Assembly: GCA_015698045.1 (NCBI GenBank)
Contig: BLAL01000062.1
Span: forward strand, 682,001 to 746,000
Direction of reading: 5' to 3'
DNA from: Rhizophagus clarus
Lineage: Eukaryota > Glomeromycota > Glomeromycetes > Glomerales > Glomeraceae
DNA: 64,000 nt
Of the stretch, positions 1-13,717 are shown one piece after another. The position numbers were made by a program, and so were the translations under genes. Under the pieces are notes generated by a model. That model was not told the DNA's origin. It saw only the letters and a program-made list of their open reading frames with translations, and did no database searches. Every line of letters begins with the position of its first letter. Position 1 is the stretch's first letter.

Positions 1-2362
1 AACATATCAGTATACATATATATATATTTACATGTGTATTTGACGTATTGACGTATTTGTAATTTTATGTGTTAATCGGAATTGTTGTGTAAATATACTA
101 CATTATTTTTTTAATTGTTATTTATTAACCGATAAGCACCGATTTTATATAATTCGATAAAAAAATCGATAAGATAGATCTGATGGAAATCAATTTTAGT
201 GCTCCTCTCTTAGCACGAAGTAAATCCAAAAATCTTTATTGGATCGATCCTGAATTAAATTTTTTTTTATTTTTTCACACATGTAACATATCCATATTTT
301 TACATATTCTTACAATATTTACATTACATGAATGAAAAACGCCGGTTACAGATTTGTTATGTTAATTGATACACCGTACCCGATATGAATGATGATCCTC
401 ACTCGATATAAAAAAAAATAATTAATAATTCAAAATAAACAAAATAAATAAATTTACATTAAACTATGAAATTTTTTTCCCGTTTTTTTTCAAAATTTAA
501 AATATTGGGTAAACTTTTCCTAAAAAGAAGAAAAAAGGCAAAAAAAAAAAAAAAAAGAAAAAAATAAAATTCTGAAATAAAAATCCTATGATTTTTTTTA
601 AAAAAAAAAAAAAATAAAACATGCATAATTGTTTATATTATATTAAAAATATGTATTATTATTATACAGTATAAGAAAGAACAACAAAAGATTATTATTA
701 TTTTCGCGTTTTAAAAAAAAAAAAAAGATGAAAAACTTTCAGCTGTTTTTTTTATGTAAAAAAAAAAAAAAAAAGGAAGGTGCATTATTATTGAAAACAA
801 TATTTTGTATTGTATGTAACTCAAATAAAATTGTTATTTTTATTTTATTTTACTAATAAAATTAATAAAAATTAATCAATCAATGAAGGACCAATAAAAG
901 ATCAAAAAAATGATCTTTTTTTTTTTTTTGAAAAAAAAAATAACATATTTATTTTCTCCTTAATAAAATAATGTAATTATTTGGATGCAAATTTAATACA
1001 AACTAAAATATTAATTATTAGTTTGAAACCTTTGGACCGTGAATTATTATTTAATTTAATAATTTACAATCTAAAATTTCATTTCAATTGTTGTTAAAAT
1101 TATTAATTTATTGGTCCTTTTATAATCTTTCATCATGAACATTTTTATTTGTTGTACAACTTATTGTATTTGTTGTTAGAATCACGACATTTATCGTGAA
1201 ATCAAATATGTCGAATAATAAAATTTTATTTAAACATGTTTGCTGCGGAAAATCAGTTCCGGAGTAAAATCTTTTTAGATAGATAAAATTTAATTTTTTT
1301 TTTAGAAAAAAAGTTTTTTTTTTTCTTATTTAAAAATAAACTTTGTTTCAAAAATTCTAACGATATTAATATGGTAAAAAAGATCGGAATTATAATTAAA
1401 TAACTATAAAAGGATATGATTATTATTAATTCTAGACAAAAAACCCAAATATATCTCTCTAAAAGAACTCTTCGAAAAAGAAACGGTGTTTTTTTTTTTT
1501 TTTTTTTTTGAAACTGAAACACAAAAAAAAAAAAAATAAAAAATAAAAAATAAAATAAAATAAAATAAAAAATAAACCATATGTATGAGGCTTTGCAAAA
1601 AAATTGTTTGTGTTTGTGAAATAAAAATGCGAAAAATGATGCGAAATTCAATTTTTATTAAAACGATTAATAATTACGTAATAATTATATGCAAAAAAAT
1701 TTTTATTCTATAAAAAAAGTCTATAAAAAAAAAATTCATATTTTTTCTATGAAATAATATGTGTAAAAAAAAGGTATGAGGTGTGCGTGTGTATTGATTG
1801 TGTAAATTATAGCTTAATGTTATTTTTAAAGGCTTATTATACTATTTAAATGTCTAAATGAGTGTCTAAAATAAAAGAGTGAAAATCTTAGAATTGTGAT
1901 GTGAAATAAAAAAAATCTAAACGAATTTTTTTTTTTTTTTTTTTTTGATTTTGAAAATTTTTTTTTTCTTTTTTGGTTTTTTTTTTCTATCTCCTCATTC
2001 ACATTAACTTAAATTAATCTTATCAAAAGATTTTTTTTCGTTATTTTGGTTTTTTAGTATTGAACGAATCTATTAATACGAAAATCTATTAATAAAAAAT
2101 GTACAAATATATTTTTTGTCGTGTTTGTGATTTTGAGTCTATAAAAATCGAAAATGAAAATAAATGATAATGAATATTTTTTTTAAAAAAATGATTATGA
2201 AATTGTAATGATAGTTTCGATAAATGCGGGGGATTTTTTTTTTTTTTTTTTTCTAATAATTTTCGGAAAAGTCGTGGTTGTGATGTTTGTGTTTGTTTGT
2301 TTGATTGAAGAATGAAAATTATATACATATAAAAAATAAAATTCGAGGAAAAAAATATAACT
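1..2362. other. Low-complexity AT-rich stretch without a supportable gene
   Basis: This stretch holds many A and T homopolymers, TA runs near the left edge and short pentamer repeats such as TAAAA around 1545-1575. The open frames in it encode only poly-Phe, poly-Lys and Ile/Leu runs, which is what homopolymer DNA gives. The part next to 2362 is presumably the 3' untranslated region of the HAP2-like gene. No splice-flanked coding exon, tRNA-like fold or transposon terminus was seen. Confidence 0.6.
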
Positions 2363-3750
2363 TTAATAATATGGTTGAATATGATTATCAGTGATTGGAG
2401 TAATTGGAGTGATTGGAGTAATCGGAGTAATTGGAGTGATTGGTGTCGAAAGATAAATTACGGAATTTGCAGTTTGTGCTTGTGTTTGTGTTTGTACTTG
2501 TAATTGCAATTGCAATGGGTAATTTTCATACAAATTCGATGTTGCATAAGATTCAAAAACGTTTCCAGATGTTAACATATTTGGGAAATTATCATTTTTA
2601 CATAATTCCGATGTCGAATAACATGAATCATCATTTTCAATTATTTGATATCCTTCCGGTGTCATGGTTGGAAAATTCTCATTGGAATTTATGTATGGAT
2701 ATGGAACATTGAAAAAGTTAGTTGAAGAAACTGGTGTGGTTGGTGAGACACATGATGAAGATGTCGAATTAAGGCTCTGTCTTCTATCCATTTCTGCTGT
2801 TGCCACTGCTGCTGTTTCGGATGCACTCAAAAATCTACCACCAGGTCCTCTCAATCTACGTACTGCATGATTATGACGAGATTGATGAATATATGGCTAA
2901 AGGAAAAAAAAAAGGTTTCGAGTTAGTTTTGTTTTTAAAAAAAAATTAAAAAAATTTTTTTTACATACCTTTCTTTCTTTAGGAATATTATATTTCTTTA
3001 AGAATTTTTCACGGGCAATTCTTCGTTTGAGAATTCTTTCATATTGTTTAGGATTAACATAGGTGGGTAATTCATTCAAATCTTTTTCTTTTTCTTCATC
3101 TTCTTGTTTTACAATTTTAACATCATCTTCCTCAACATTTACTGTGGTAATCCTCTTTTGCTTATCACTTGAAGTAGAAGGTGCATGAGGAGTTGGGGGA
3201 GAAGTAGGAGGAGATGGTGGGAATGGTTGTTGAGATTTAATAATAAGAGGTTTAATATCCTCTACAGTATTATTATGACCAGGAATCATTATTTTAAGGT
3301 CGGGTCGTTCGATTTCTTGGTGTTCAATATTACCATATAAACGATCATCCGACAACTGTGAAAAAAAAAGGCGGGAAAAAAAAAATTAGATTTGGATGCG
3401 TGGGAAAAAAAAAAAAATTAACTTGATTTTAATTATTAGTTAGTTGCACATACCGCTGAAGAAGGGGCAATAATTTGAGGATGTTCAAATTCTGGTGAAA
3501 TATTAATAGGTTTCATATCGTAGGTTTCAAGATCAATAAATGTTTGATGCTCCATTGGGGGAGTTAACTAAAAAAAAAAATAATTATAATTAGTAAGAAA
3601 AAAAAAAAAAGTGCAGATAATTTTAATTACATTTTTCAAAATTATATTTACCATAGGATATTGAAGGACAACAGGTTGATCATCGAATTGTTGTTGATGA
3701 TAGTATGATCCATCCTAAAAAAGAAAATTCATAATTCGAAATTTATTATT

Positions 3751-3784
<34 letters not shown>

Positions 3785-3966
3785 CGAAAAATAAAAAAAA
3801 AAATAAAAAATAAAAATAAAATTTTTCTTCTTACCGTAATATCATAAAAATGACCATCGATTATTTGATTTTCGTTCGAAACAGAATCAGATATATCATT
3901 GTAAAAGTGAGGCGCAACTACTTGTGGCGCTTGAACGTATTGATGTGGCAAGTAGGTGGTTTCCAT
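2363..3966 (-). CDS. HAP2: HAP2 / NF-YA subunit of the CCAAT-binding factor
   Basis: NF-YA homologue, the sequence-specific subunit of the trimeric CCAAT-binding factor (NF-YA/B/C; Hap2/3/5), acting in the nucleus. Five exons (3966-3835, 3714-3652, 3567-3454, 3355-2969, 2896-2363) give 409 aa. The NF-YA core spans residues 202-254. Its first half (YVNPKQYERILKRR, then NIPKERK) is the NF-YB/NF-YC association helix. An intron falls exactly before its second half (PYIHQSRHNHAVRR, then RGPGGRF), the DNA-binding part. Linker length matches the family. The N-terminus is Gln/Pro/Ser-rich, as in activation regions, and residues before the core are acidic (KQEDEEKEKDL). The C-terminus carries a run of Thr-Pro-Ile repeats encoded by a 9-bp DNA repeat. 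The start is the first ATG of exon 1. The family call is very secure; exon edges follow GT-AG and frame. Confidence 0.95.
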
Positions 3967-4803
3967 TTTCGAAGAGATCGAAAAAAAAAAATGTTTCTAG
4001 TTTAACGAAAAAAGAGTAAGGAAAAAAATGGAGAAGGAGAAAAAAATATTTATGAAATGCAAGATAAAAAATGAATAAAATGAAAAAAAAAAAAGATGAA
4101 AATGAAAAAAAATTCGAGCGAAAATTTTTTTTCAAAAGAGAAAGAAACTAAAATATTAAAGAGTAGATTGTCAGGGTTTTAGCTTGTTATTAGTTCTCCG
4201 GGGATCTGAAAAAAAAAGACACTTCTTTATATAAATCTATTTCTCCAAGGTCATGTGGCCTGTGCCATCGATTCATTGTTACACGCTACTAGTTTACATT
4301 ATAAATAAATTTTTGAGGCTTTGAGGACACAAACACAACAACATACATATATTACATATATTACATATATTATATATATAAATTAAATTATTTGCCAAAT
4401 TAAATAGTATATATATAAGTGTCGTCATTATAAAGCGGAGTTGATGCGGTTAATACCGAAAATAATTACAGTACTCTAAAACGATATAGGGTGATAATTT
4501 GTATGCCCATTCTAGAAAATAATTAAAACGATCCTTTAATTGGTGACAACTATGTAAATCGGTAACACAATTTAAAAACGTGCGCTCAATGGGGCAAAAT
4601 TAAAAAATCGAGGGAAATTTTTTAAAACTTTATTTTTAATTTCTTTAACAAATGAAGAATTGAATGGCAAGCCACACGAAATTCGGCGGGAAAGTAAGAT
4701 TTAGGTAAAATATTGAAAAAATAAATTATTCATCAATGAACGTAAAACTAGCCAAGAAAATAATGATAAGGAAATGTAGCACTTATTCAAACATGTAAGA
4801 TCG

Positions 4804-4834
<31 letters not shown>

Positions 4835-6708
4835 TTATATATTCGGGAAATTCGGTAAATTCGGACAATAAAATCAAGTTAAATGATTCGCTTAATTTAT
4901 ATATATATATATATATATATTTATTTATTTAATGATTTGATTAATTAGATTTATAATATTATAAATAAATTGTAAACAGATTGGTTTAAAAATTATATTG
5001 ATGTACTGTCAGTGAAGATTTTGTAAGCAATGACAATCGTTTGTTTTTTGTTGGTGTTTTTGTTATGCAAGGTTTATTTTTCCATTATAGTGGAACTAAA
5101 AATATAATTTTATAAGCACCAAAAAAATATGTTTCGATATTTTCCGTCAAACTAACTTCATTTGTAAGCCCAAAAGAAAGTAAATGTTTATTTTTCTACT
5201 TATTTTTTTTTTGTTTTCCCTTAAAGAAAATCTTGGCTAATTTATGTAATAACGTGACATAATATTTTTAACCCGTTAGTAGATCAAAAAAATAATTCGT
5301 TCACTATTGTATTATTTGTAGTTGTATACCATAAAGTCACGTTATTATGAAACAAAGTTGATTTTTTTACGTCATGAAAAAGAAAATTAGTCTTTGTTGA
5401 TCAGTAATTTTGATAGGTGTACAGAATTATAAGAAAAGGTTTCATATCATATGTCAAAAATTTAAATTATTGCATTAGGCATAAAATCAAACCATTAAAA
5501 GGGTATTAGAAATTGATGTCAGTAAATAATCATAGGTCACTTGTTCATGCGAGTTACCATTCTTATAATAATAAATTATGACTCATTTGATCGTCTCATG
5601 ACTATTGAATATTATATTTTGATATCCAATTAAGGAAACTCAATGGAAAATTTTTTGTTCTTCACGAAAGAAGCAACCTTCACCCGAAGAAGGGGTTGTG
5701 TCACGTTTTAAATTAAAAAATAAGACCTTTTATTTAGAACAAGTTCGTCTTAGGAAAAGCCGAATTCATTCTACCTTAATAAGGATTGTGGGAAAAATTT
5801 TTTTTTTTTTAAATAAATCCTTTTTTTGATCATTATTTTAAAAATGGGAATTTGAGGAACCAGTAACCCACACCAAAATACCACTTAAAAATAAGAAAAA
5901 ATGTTTTTCCGAAAAAGGATATTTTTTTTTTTTTGTTTTTTTTTTTTTACTTTTTGTTTCATAAAAATATTTACACATTGTTATATTAAGTTTTATTAAA
6001 TGACAGTGCTTTTTTTGCATTTTTTTTATGCATATAACAGTGCATTCTCTTTATTTACAATTTACAATCCTTTTCCTTCTGTGCACCTAGCTATACGATA
6101 AAAATTATTTTTGGCGGGAATTCCCGTAATCCCGTAACCAAGTCACGGGTTGATCTTACATTACCGGATTTTATGATTTTTATGAGTTAATATGATTTCA
6201 TTTGTTTAACCCTGAAAGAATTAATTATCAATAAATTCACCAATCAAAATTTGTCAATCGATTTCATAAAAAATTAAATAATTATTATAATAAAAAATAA
6301 TTATTATTTTTTTTTTTTTAAAAAAAAAACAAAATGATCATGATTATCAAAAAAAAAATTTTTAAATATTGTTTTTTTTTCGATTTTTTTTTTTTTTTTA
6401 ATATTATTCTCTATTTTCCTCATTTTCCCCCTTGTTCCCCACTCCCCACTCCCCCCCAAAAAAATATTATAATGGTATTATTTATTTTATTTTATTTTAT
6501 TTATTTTTATTTTTATTTATTTTTATTTTTATTTTTATTAATTTATTTTACTTTGTTTTAATTTCATTGACCCTTGATTTCAGAATATATTTTTTTTTTT
6601 TTTTAAAAAAAAAAAAAGAATTAATTTGTTGTTTTAATTATTACTTTTGAATCACATTTTTTCAATTTTTTTTCAGATCAATGAGGATGTTCAAAAGGCA
6701 TTAATTGG

Positions 6709-6948
6709 TGCGTATCATTAATATATTTTAAAAATGCGTATCATTAATGTATTTTAAAAATGCGTATCATTAATGTATTTTAAAAAATGCGTATCATTAC
6801 TATATTTTAAAAAATGCGTATCATTAATGTCAGTAATGTATTTTTTTAAAAAAAAAATGCGTATCATTACTATATTTTTTAAAAAAAATGTGTATCATTA
6901 ATAATATCATTTTAATGTATTATAAAATAAATTTTTTTTAAAAAATGT
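6709..6948 (+). repeat. Minisatellite of about 26-45 bp units
   Basis: Seven imperfect head-to-tail copies of a unit starting TGCGTATCATTA and ending in a TTTTAAAAA tract. The first four copies are nearly the same length and the later ones grow by homopolymer expansion and short insertions. Nothing in it is coding. Confidence 0.85.
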
Positions 6949-7439
6949 ACGTCTGTCTATCAATCATCATAAATAACCCATGTTAAAAAAAAAAAGACCA
7001 ATAAAATTTGAAATCACACGTGCTTTTCTCTTCTTTGAAAAAAAACATAGACCCGATCCCCGAATATAATAACATATGCACATATAATATGTATGTACGT
7101 ACAGCATAACATCAATCAGATATATTTTTATTTTTACGGAAATATATTCAACATTAAAAAAAAAAAATTTTAATTTTAAATGCAGACCCGAATCTGCATT
7201 AAAAATTCAATTTGTTTATTTATCCCCTGCTTATGTTTCGATTAACAACAATATGGACAGTCTCAGATTCAATATTTCCTTTGAACCAATCAACTCAATG
7301 AGAATTAAAAATTTTGCTTACTACAACCTCACTTTTTTTGATTCTGTTCTATAAAAGGAAAATTACATAAAAAATTGATTGGGAAAATAATTTTATTACA
7401 AAGAACAAAGAAATATCGTAAAAAAATAAATAAATATAT

Positions 7440-7600
7440 ACAATAAAAATAAAAAATAAGAATAAAATAAAATAAAATAAAGTAAATAAAATAAAGCAAA
7501 ATAAAAAAAAAAAAAAAAAAATAAAATAAAATAAAATAAAATAAAATAAAATATATAAAATAAAAAAAAAAAATGAAAAGTAAAAAAAATAAAATAAAAT
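7440..7600 (-). repeat. TTTTA pentamer / poly-T low-complexity tract
   Basis: Runs of TAAAA pentamers interrupted by A homopolymers. Two long overlapping open frames on the minus strand here (Phe/Tyr/Leu-rich) are products of this repeat and were not called as genes. Confidence 0.85.
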
Positions 7601-7920
7601 GCATAAAATCTATTCCAGAACACTTTATTTGCATATATAATAATTAATGTTTTAAGGTCAAACAACAAACAAATTCTCATTTTTAGTAAATTTCAATGCT
7701 GTACGGATATCAATTTTTCTCATATTACCGTATTATATCAAAATGGTGACAAAAATAATTTAAAATGATTTAAATCATAATAATAAAAAAAAAAAAAGAT
7801 TACGAGAATTATTAATTTGATTTATAATATGAAACTCTAAAGTGATAAACGATGATTACAGTACATTGTTCCCAATTTAGTTTGGGTTCAGAAAGTTTGA
7901 TTCGTTGATTAAAATAATTA

Positions 7921-7952
<32 letters not shown>

Positions 7953-10668
7953 TAATTAAATTTTCATTAAAAAAGATTTATAACCTTTAGGGGATATTGC
8001 GGTAAATTTATTTTTGTTTGTAATTTCATAATTCCTGCTTTTAAACAAGTAATTGATAAAAAGACATACCACATTTGTATATCATTTTTAGTAAAGTGTA
8101 TATGTGTATATTTTTATTTTCATTCAAATGATGAATGATTCCCATGATATAAATAATGAGCCCACAATCATTTCCAAATATGGAAAAAAAAATTTTCAAA
8201 ATAAAAAGTGGCAAAGCAATCACGCAGCAATTCACCAAATGATTGTTTATCCTAATGCAAACCAAGCAAAACGAGCAAAGTATAATCTTACAAATAAATC
8301 ACCAATTATAGATGATTGTGTAATTTTTTACCGAAATTATGTAAATATCACACCGAAAGTTATGTAAACTTTGTTTCCGATAACAAACTTTTCATAATCA
8401 ATCCATCATGCGAATTATTTTGGGGTATAAGAATATATAAACAGCGATGTGCTGATAATTTATATTTAGGATTTGTTTGATTTTCCGATTATTATACCCG
8501 ATTATATTATTATAATTTTATAATAAAAAATGTAACAGAATGTAACAGATTAACATATAAATCTTATATGCAGCTTTTTTTTATCCTTAACTGTATCGTC
8601 GACCTTATTTTTTTTTTTTTTTAATCGATTTGATCAAAAGGTTTTATTATCCAAAATTGTACATATATAGAAAAAATTTTCTAAATTTGGAAAAGGGCTG
8701 AGAATCCTTAAATATTAGCGGTTTTATTTCTCTGCCCCGGGTTGTGAATGACCGAGGGTTTCAAAAACAAGGTTTATCTCAAAAATTTTTTCCTAAATCA
8801 AGATAAAAACGGTTTTCTAAACCTCCTTCCTTCTTTATCTTTTTTACTCTTTATGATACATTTCAAGATCGATTCAAAAACTTTATTTTTTTTTTTTAAT
8901 GAATGTTCGGCCAAAAGCTGGTCACACTTATCACACTTATTTTACTTATTAATTTAATTATAATTTCTGGCCGATCTATCTATCACATGAGGTTTCGGTA
9001 ACATTTTTTTTTAAAAGTTTAAAACGTTTCGTAATTTTTGTAACTATTTTGTAACTTTTCACATTTATTACGTAACCTAATTATTATTATATATATATGC
9101 ATGAAATATTTATTTTATAATAAATTCCCGAGTTTTAACTTTAACCTCTTTTATTCAATATACAAAAAAAGCAAGTATCAGCTAATTAAAATTTTAATTA
9201 ATTTTTTTTTGAAAACGAAAATGGAAAATTGGCTTTCTATAAATTGCAAATTTGATGTCAATTTGTTGAAATTTACTGGTTCGATTTGGAATGGATAAAA
9301 AAATTACTCATTTGCCGATATCAGGAAATTTATTCCTTTTTTAAAAATTCCCTATTTTTTTTTTTCATTAAAAAAATCGTGTAATCATCAACAATCAACA
9401 AAAAAACACAATTTTTTTAGAACAATGACATCATGAATCTTTTTTTTTTTTTAAAAAAAAAAAAAAAAAGAAATGCGGCGCTCTAAAAATATAAAAGTAT
9501 AAGCCTTCAATTTAAATATTTTTAACTTTTTTGTTTCTAAAAAAAAAAAAAGAAGAAATCGATGGTAGAAAGATAACAGAAAAAAAAAATTCCCTTTTTT
9601 TTATTTTGTTTTATTTTATTTTATTAATCATGTTTTCTTGTACTAAAAAAAATTACGTTTTCGCGGTTTTTTAAACGGTGAAATCCGAAAAATTGTATCC
9701 CCTTCCCCCTCGAACACATCCCCCGATTCCTCGAACACGTTTTGCAAAAATACACAACACGAGATATTTTGTTTCAAAAAAAAAAAAAAGGTATGTTACC
9801 GGAACTTTTGAACATTTTCGGATTATACCGGACTATACTATTTAACTTTATAGGAAAATAGGGTTTATATTATAATATAACACTTAAACCATTAATTAAA
9901 ATTATTTTAACCAATTATGATTCTATGATCCCAATTCAATTTTTTTTGTCAAGTAAATAAAATAAAAATTAACCTATCTTGGTTTAAAATTTTTAATAAA
10001 AAATAAACAGTGTATTCCCAATATGTTTAGAAAAGGAGAATAATGCATAACCTTTTTTTTAATATTATCATATTGATTAAATAAATAGATTATCATATTA
10101 AATCATCATTTTTTTTAAAAAAAACAAAAAGTATTCCAAATAATAATTTTTAAATTACATAATATTTAATAATAAATAAATCATTCTCGAAAAGAAAAAA
10201 ATGCATAACTGATAGCTGTGTCCCGCTTATCTGATATACTGATATAATTTTACGCGATACATTTGATACACTTTGTTTACCTTATCTTTCAAATTATTAA
10301 TTAAAAAATCTTTTGTCCCTTCTTGTATTTTATTATTATTATTTGTTTATTTGTTTTTTTTTATTTAAATTCGCTTATCAAATTCATTAAATTCATTAAA
10401 TAAATTAAATCATCGCACATAAAACCTACATTTTTTTTTGGATCTAAATAAATTAACTAAAAAGATATTATAATAAGTAAATTATTAAGTAATCAAAATT
10501 TAGAAATAAATTATAAATTTAATGATTCCCGATTATTAATTTAAAAATTAATCTAGCTATTAAAAATTGAAATTTGCCAAATGTTTGGTCATGTCGCATT
10601 TCGCATTTTGATTGGTCAATTAATCACTATGAGGCTAAAATCCTCAATGCATGACACATAATAATAAG

Positions 10669-11218
10669 TTAAGGCGATAACTGTTTTGATGTTGATGCAG
10701 AAAATGGATGAGTTAAAAGAACTTTAGCCGTAGGTCTTTCGTCATGGTTTCTATAATAAAAGAGGAAATTAATTATTACTATTGAGATAATGATTTTCAT
10801 CATCAATTTCATCACTTACGATTCAAATGTCTTTTTTAAGAATTCTTTTGCTTCGTTTGATATTCCCTCGGGTATTTCTGGTGAGATTGATTCAACTCCA
10901 ATCTATATTATAAAATATATGCCGATCTCAGTGAACAAATACTTTTGTCTAATAGCATATATTATTAGCTTACCTTAAATATTGCTTGCATCTGAGTAAA
11001 TTGTGGATATGGATGAGTCCCTGTAAACATTTCTACAATTAAACATCCTAAACTCCATATATCAGCTTTACTTGTGTATGAAGTTTGTTTGACAACTTCT
11101 GGTGCCATCCAAAATACGGATCCCTGTAATGAAGGCCTACTAACAGACGCAGTTGCCATAATTTCTAAGGTAATGAAAAAAATTTTTTTCTAAGTAATTG
11201 CGTAATAAAATTAAATAA

Positions 11219-11249
<31 letters not shown>

Positions 11250-13438
11250 AAAAAACTTACGATCTTCAACTTTCTTTGATATGCCAAAATCGGATATTTT
11301 GATACCTCCCTTATTGTCAACTAAATAAAAAATTTTTTAAATTAAGTACGAGAAATCACGTGATAAGCGATATAGTTGGACCTGCTACCAACATTACGAA
11401 ATTTACCTAAAACGTTAGCCCCTTTGATATCGCGATGAATAATATCTTTTTCGTGAAGATAATTCAATCCTTGTAAAATTTGTCTATTAAATGATCTAAC
11501 CAATGTTTCTTCTAATGGACCATAATTATTAAGCATTGTAGCTACAGATCCACCTGGGACATATTCCAAGAAAATATTTAAAGTTTCCTCATCATGTTGT
11601 GATCCTATAATTTAAACCGATTTTTTTAGATATATAATTAAAATTTACAACACGACAGAATTTTTTTTTAAAAAAGTTTTTTACCAAGATATTGTACTAT
11701 GTTTTCATGATGTAATTCTTGTAAAAGTGAAATTTCTCTTTGTAATGCATCCAACTAAATAATAAATTAAATTAAAAAAACTTTCAAAAAAAAATCCAAT
11801 TAATTATATTTCAAGTGTATTGTGATGTATTTACCATGGATTTCTTCCTCTGTTCATTTGCAGATTGTCCAGTTGGTAATTCAACTTGTTTAACTGCCAT
11901 TAATTCTCCCGTAATAGAATTAAGTCCCAGATATACACAACCAAAAGATCCCATTCCAATCAAAGCTCCTTTTATCCACTTAAATATTGTCTTAGTAAAT
12001 GCTATTAATTATATTTTTGGTATTAGTTATACTTATTTTATAAAAAATTAATGACATTAATAATTTTTGAAAGATTACCTTCTTCAAATAGATTAAGTTG
12101 ATCATCTTCCTCTTCTTCATAACTATCAAACCCTTCAAATTCTTCTTCAGCAATGGTTTCATCAGGATTATCATTCAAATGAGGCAATAAGCTTGATCTC
12201 CTTGAACTGTCATCAAAAAGTTTTGAAGCACGTTTAGATTTAAGTCCAAAAGATGATTTAGATGCCATTGAAGCTCTTCTCACAGAATTTCTAACACTAC
12301 GTTCTAACTCTTCACTATTATGACCAGGAAAATATTCTGTAAGATTTAATGAAATTAGTTCTGATGGAGGTCTTTGTCCAAAGAAATTTCTCAATTTTTT
12401 TTGTGATATTCCAACTTGTTGTCCTTGTGGTATACTTGGTGGTTTTTCTCCAAAAAAATTTGCTAATTTCTTATCTCTCATCTGTTTCTTAAATGCTTCA
12501 TGATTCATTGGAAGATGTTTCTTTCTCAAAAATAATCTTTCTCTTTCTGGACGATCTACACTTTTACATATCATTACAACTTCTTCATCTGTTAAACACC
12601 TTGCTAAAAAATTAATTAATTTCCTTTTGTTAATAAAAATTGATTTTTATCTTTTATAAAGTTAAGTAAATTTATTTTTACCTGATCCAGAATCACTTAA
12701 AGTTGTAAATAATGAATATCTTTCAACATCATCCTTGATTTTAAACTTTTGTAAAACTTTTGCAAGAATGGATTTGGCATCACTAACATTATTTATTGGA
12801 ATAATACGTGAAGATTGGCCATCTTCCCCTATTACTTTAATACACTTCTACCAATTTTTTTTTTTAGGGGGAAAAAAAAAAAATTAAAATCTTGGAACGT
12901 GTAACATCATAGAGACTGATCGGAATCTAAATACCTGTTTGACACTTTCAAGGGACATTATTGTAGTCTCTTGGGATTGCTTAAAATTAATTATAAAATT
13001 AATTATAATTATTATTATTATTATTACTATTTTAAAAAATTTCACTCAAAAAAAAATTTTCACTCACTTTACTAGATGAGGGTGATTTTGGTAAATCACT
13101 GGCAATTCGATTAGTTGAATTTTTACGAATCACTTTAGGTAATGAATCAGATCTGGTGAGTGACATAGGGAATGAAAATTTTTCGGTTTCTGGTGTACTT
13201 GATTCCTATATGCGTATAGATATATATAATTAATAATGATGAATTTTTAAACTAAAGATAAAAAAAAAAAAAACAAACCTTGTATAAAAGTTTAGAATGA
13301 GTGTTGTTTCCCATACAACTTTTTAGTAATGACTTTACGGCCAATAATATTCTTATCCGTTCACCAATGGATTTTATTTTTAATTCTTTTAGAATTTCAT
13401 GATCCAATTCGAGTAAAACGTCACCGTTGATATCATTT

Positions 13439-13478
<40 letters not shown>

Positions 13479-13717
13479 AAAATTTTGTTAAAAATATATA
13501 TATATACATTTAAAAATTTCAATTAAATTATTTTTTAAAAATAATATTTTTTCAAATTACCAGCAAATATTTTCTGATATTCTTTAAAATTATTTTCTTG
13601 TAACCAATAAGAAACTTGTTCAAATTTCCATTGACGAACAGTTTCAAAAGTAATACGATTTTCTGCGTTAGGTGATGAAGGTACACTTTCCATCGGAGAA
13701 ATATAAATTTGAGTCAT
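10669..13717 (-). CDS. STE11: Ste11/Byr2-type MAP kinase kinase kinase (SAM-RA-kinase)
   Basis: Serine/threonine MAP3K expected to sit atop a pheromone/filamentation or osmotic MAPK cascade, phosphorylating a Ste7/Byr1-type MAP2K. Thirteen exons (13717-13561, 13439-13279, 13205-13068, 12979-12935, 12847-12682, 12603-12079, 12001-11835, 11754-11685, 11604-11407, 11320-11261, 11164-10974, 10902-10820, 10750-10669) give 680 aa. Order of parts: SAM domain (about 28-95), Ras-association-like ubiquitin fold starting [10 protein letters not shown] (about 168-222), a basic/acidic linker with Ser-rich and Glu-rich patches, then the kinase. The kinase has the Gly loop GMGSFG (413-418), Lys435, the HRD-type HRDIKGAN with Asp535, DFG at 553-555 and WMAPE. 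This domain order is that of Ste11/Byr2. Intron 1 ends in a run of more than 30 A on the coding strand directly before its AG, instead of a pyrimidine tract. Confidence 0.94.

Larger units (their letters stand above)
3967..10668. other. 6.7-kb gene desert upstream of HAP2
   Basis: This stretch is very AT-rich, with repeated T-tract/A-tract junctions (for example 4806-4834, 6307-6329, 6591-6616, 7920-7952, 9439-9469), a TA microsatellite at 4900-4920 and pentamer repeats. The part near 3967-4200 is the likely HAP2 promoter and 5' UTR. An 87-codon open frame at 8104-8367 has no recognisable family and no splice context. A splice-flanked island of about 34 nt at 6677-6708 sits directly before a minisatellite. 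No gene could be supported. Confidence 0.55.

Noticed and set aside
1253-1651. 132-codon open frame on the minus strand
   Set aside because: The product is poly-Phe/Lys/Ile from A and T homopolymers, with no domain, no splice context and no balanced composition.
7329-7680. Two overlapping Phe/Tyr-rich frames that look like membrane proteins
   Set aside because: They translate a TTTTA pentamer repeat; both frames of the same repeat are open, which is typical of low complexity.
8104-8367. 87-codon plus-strand frame with mixed composition
   Set aside because: No recognisable family, no splice sites and isolated in a gene desert. It is kept only as a note in the desert entry.
12079-13068. Splitting the MAP3K into a SAM/RA gene and a separate kinase gene
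   Set aside because: All thirteen exons join in one frame, and the SAM-RA-kinase order is that of Ste11/Byr2.
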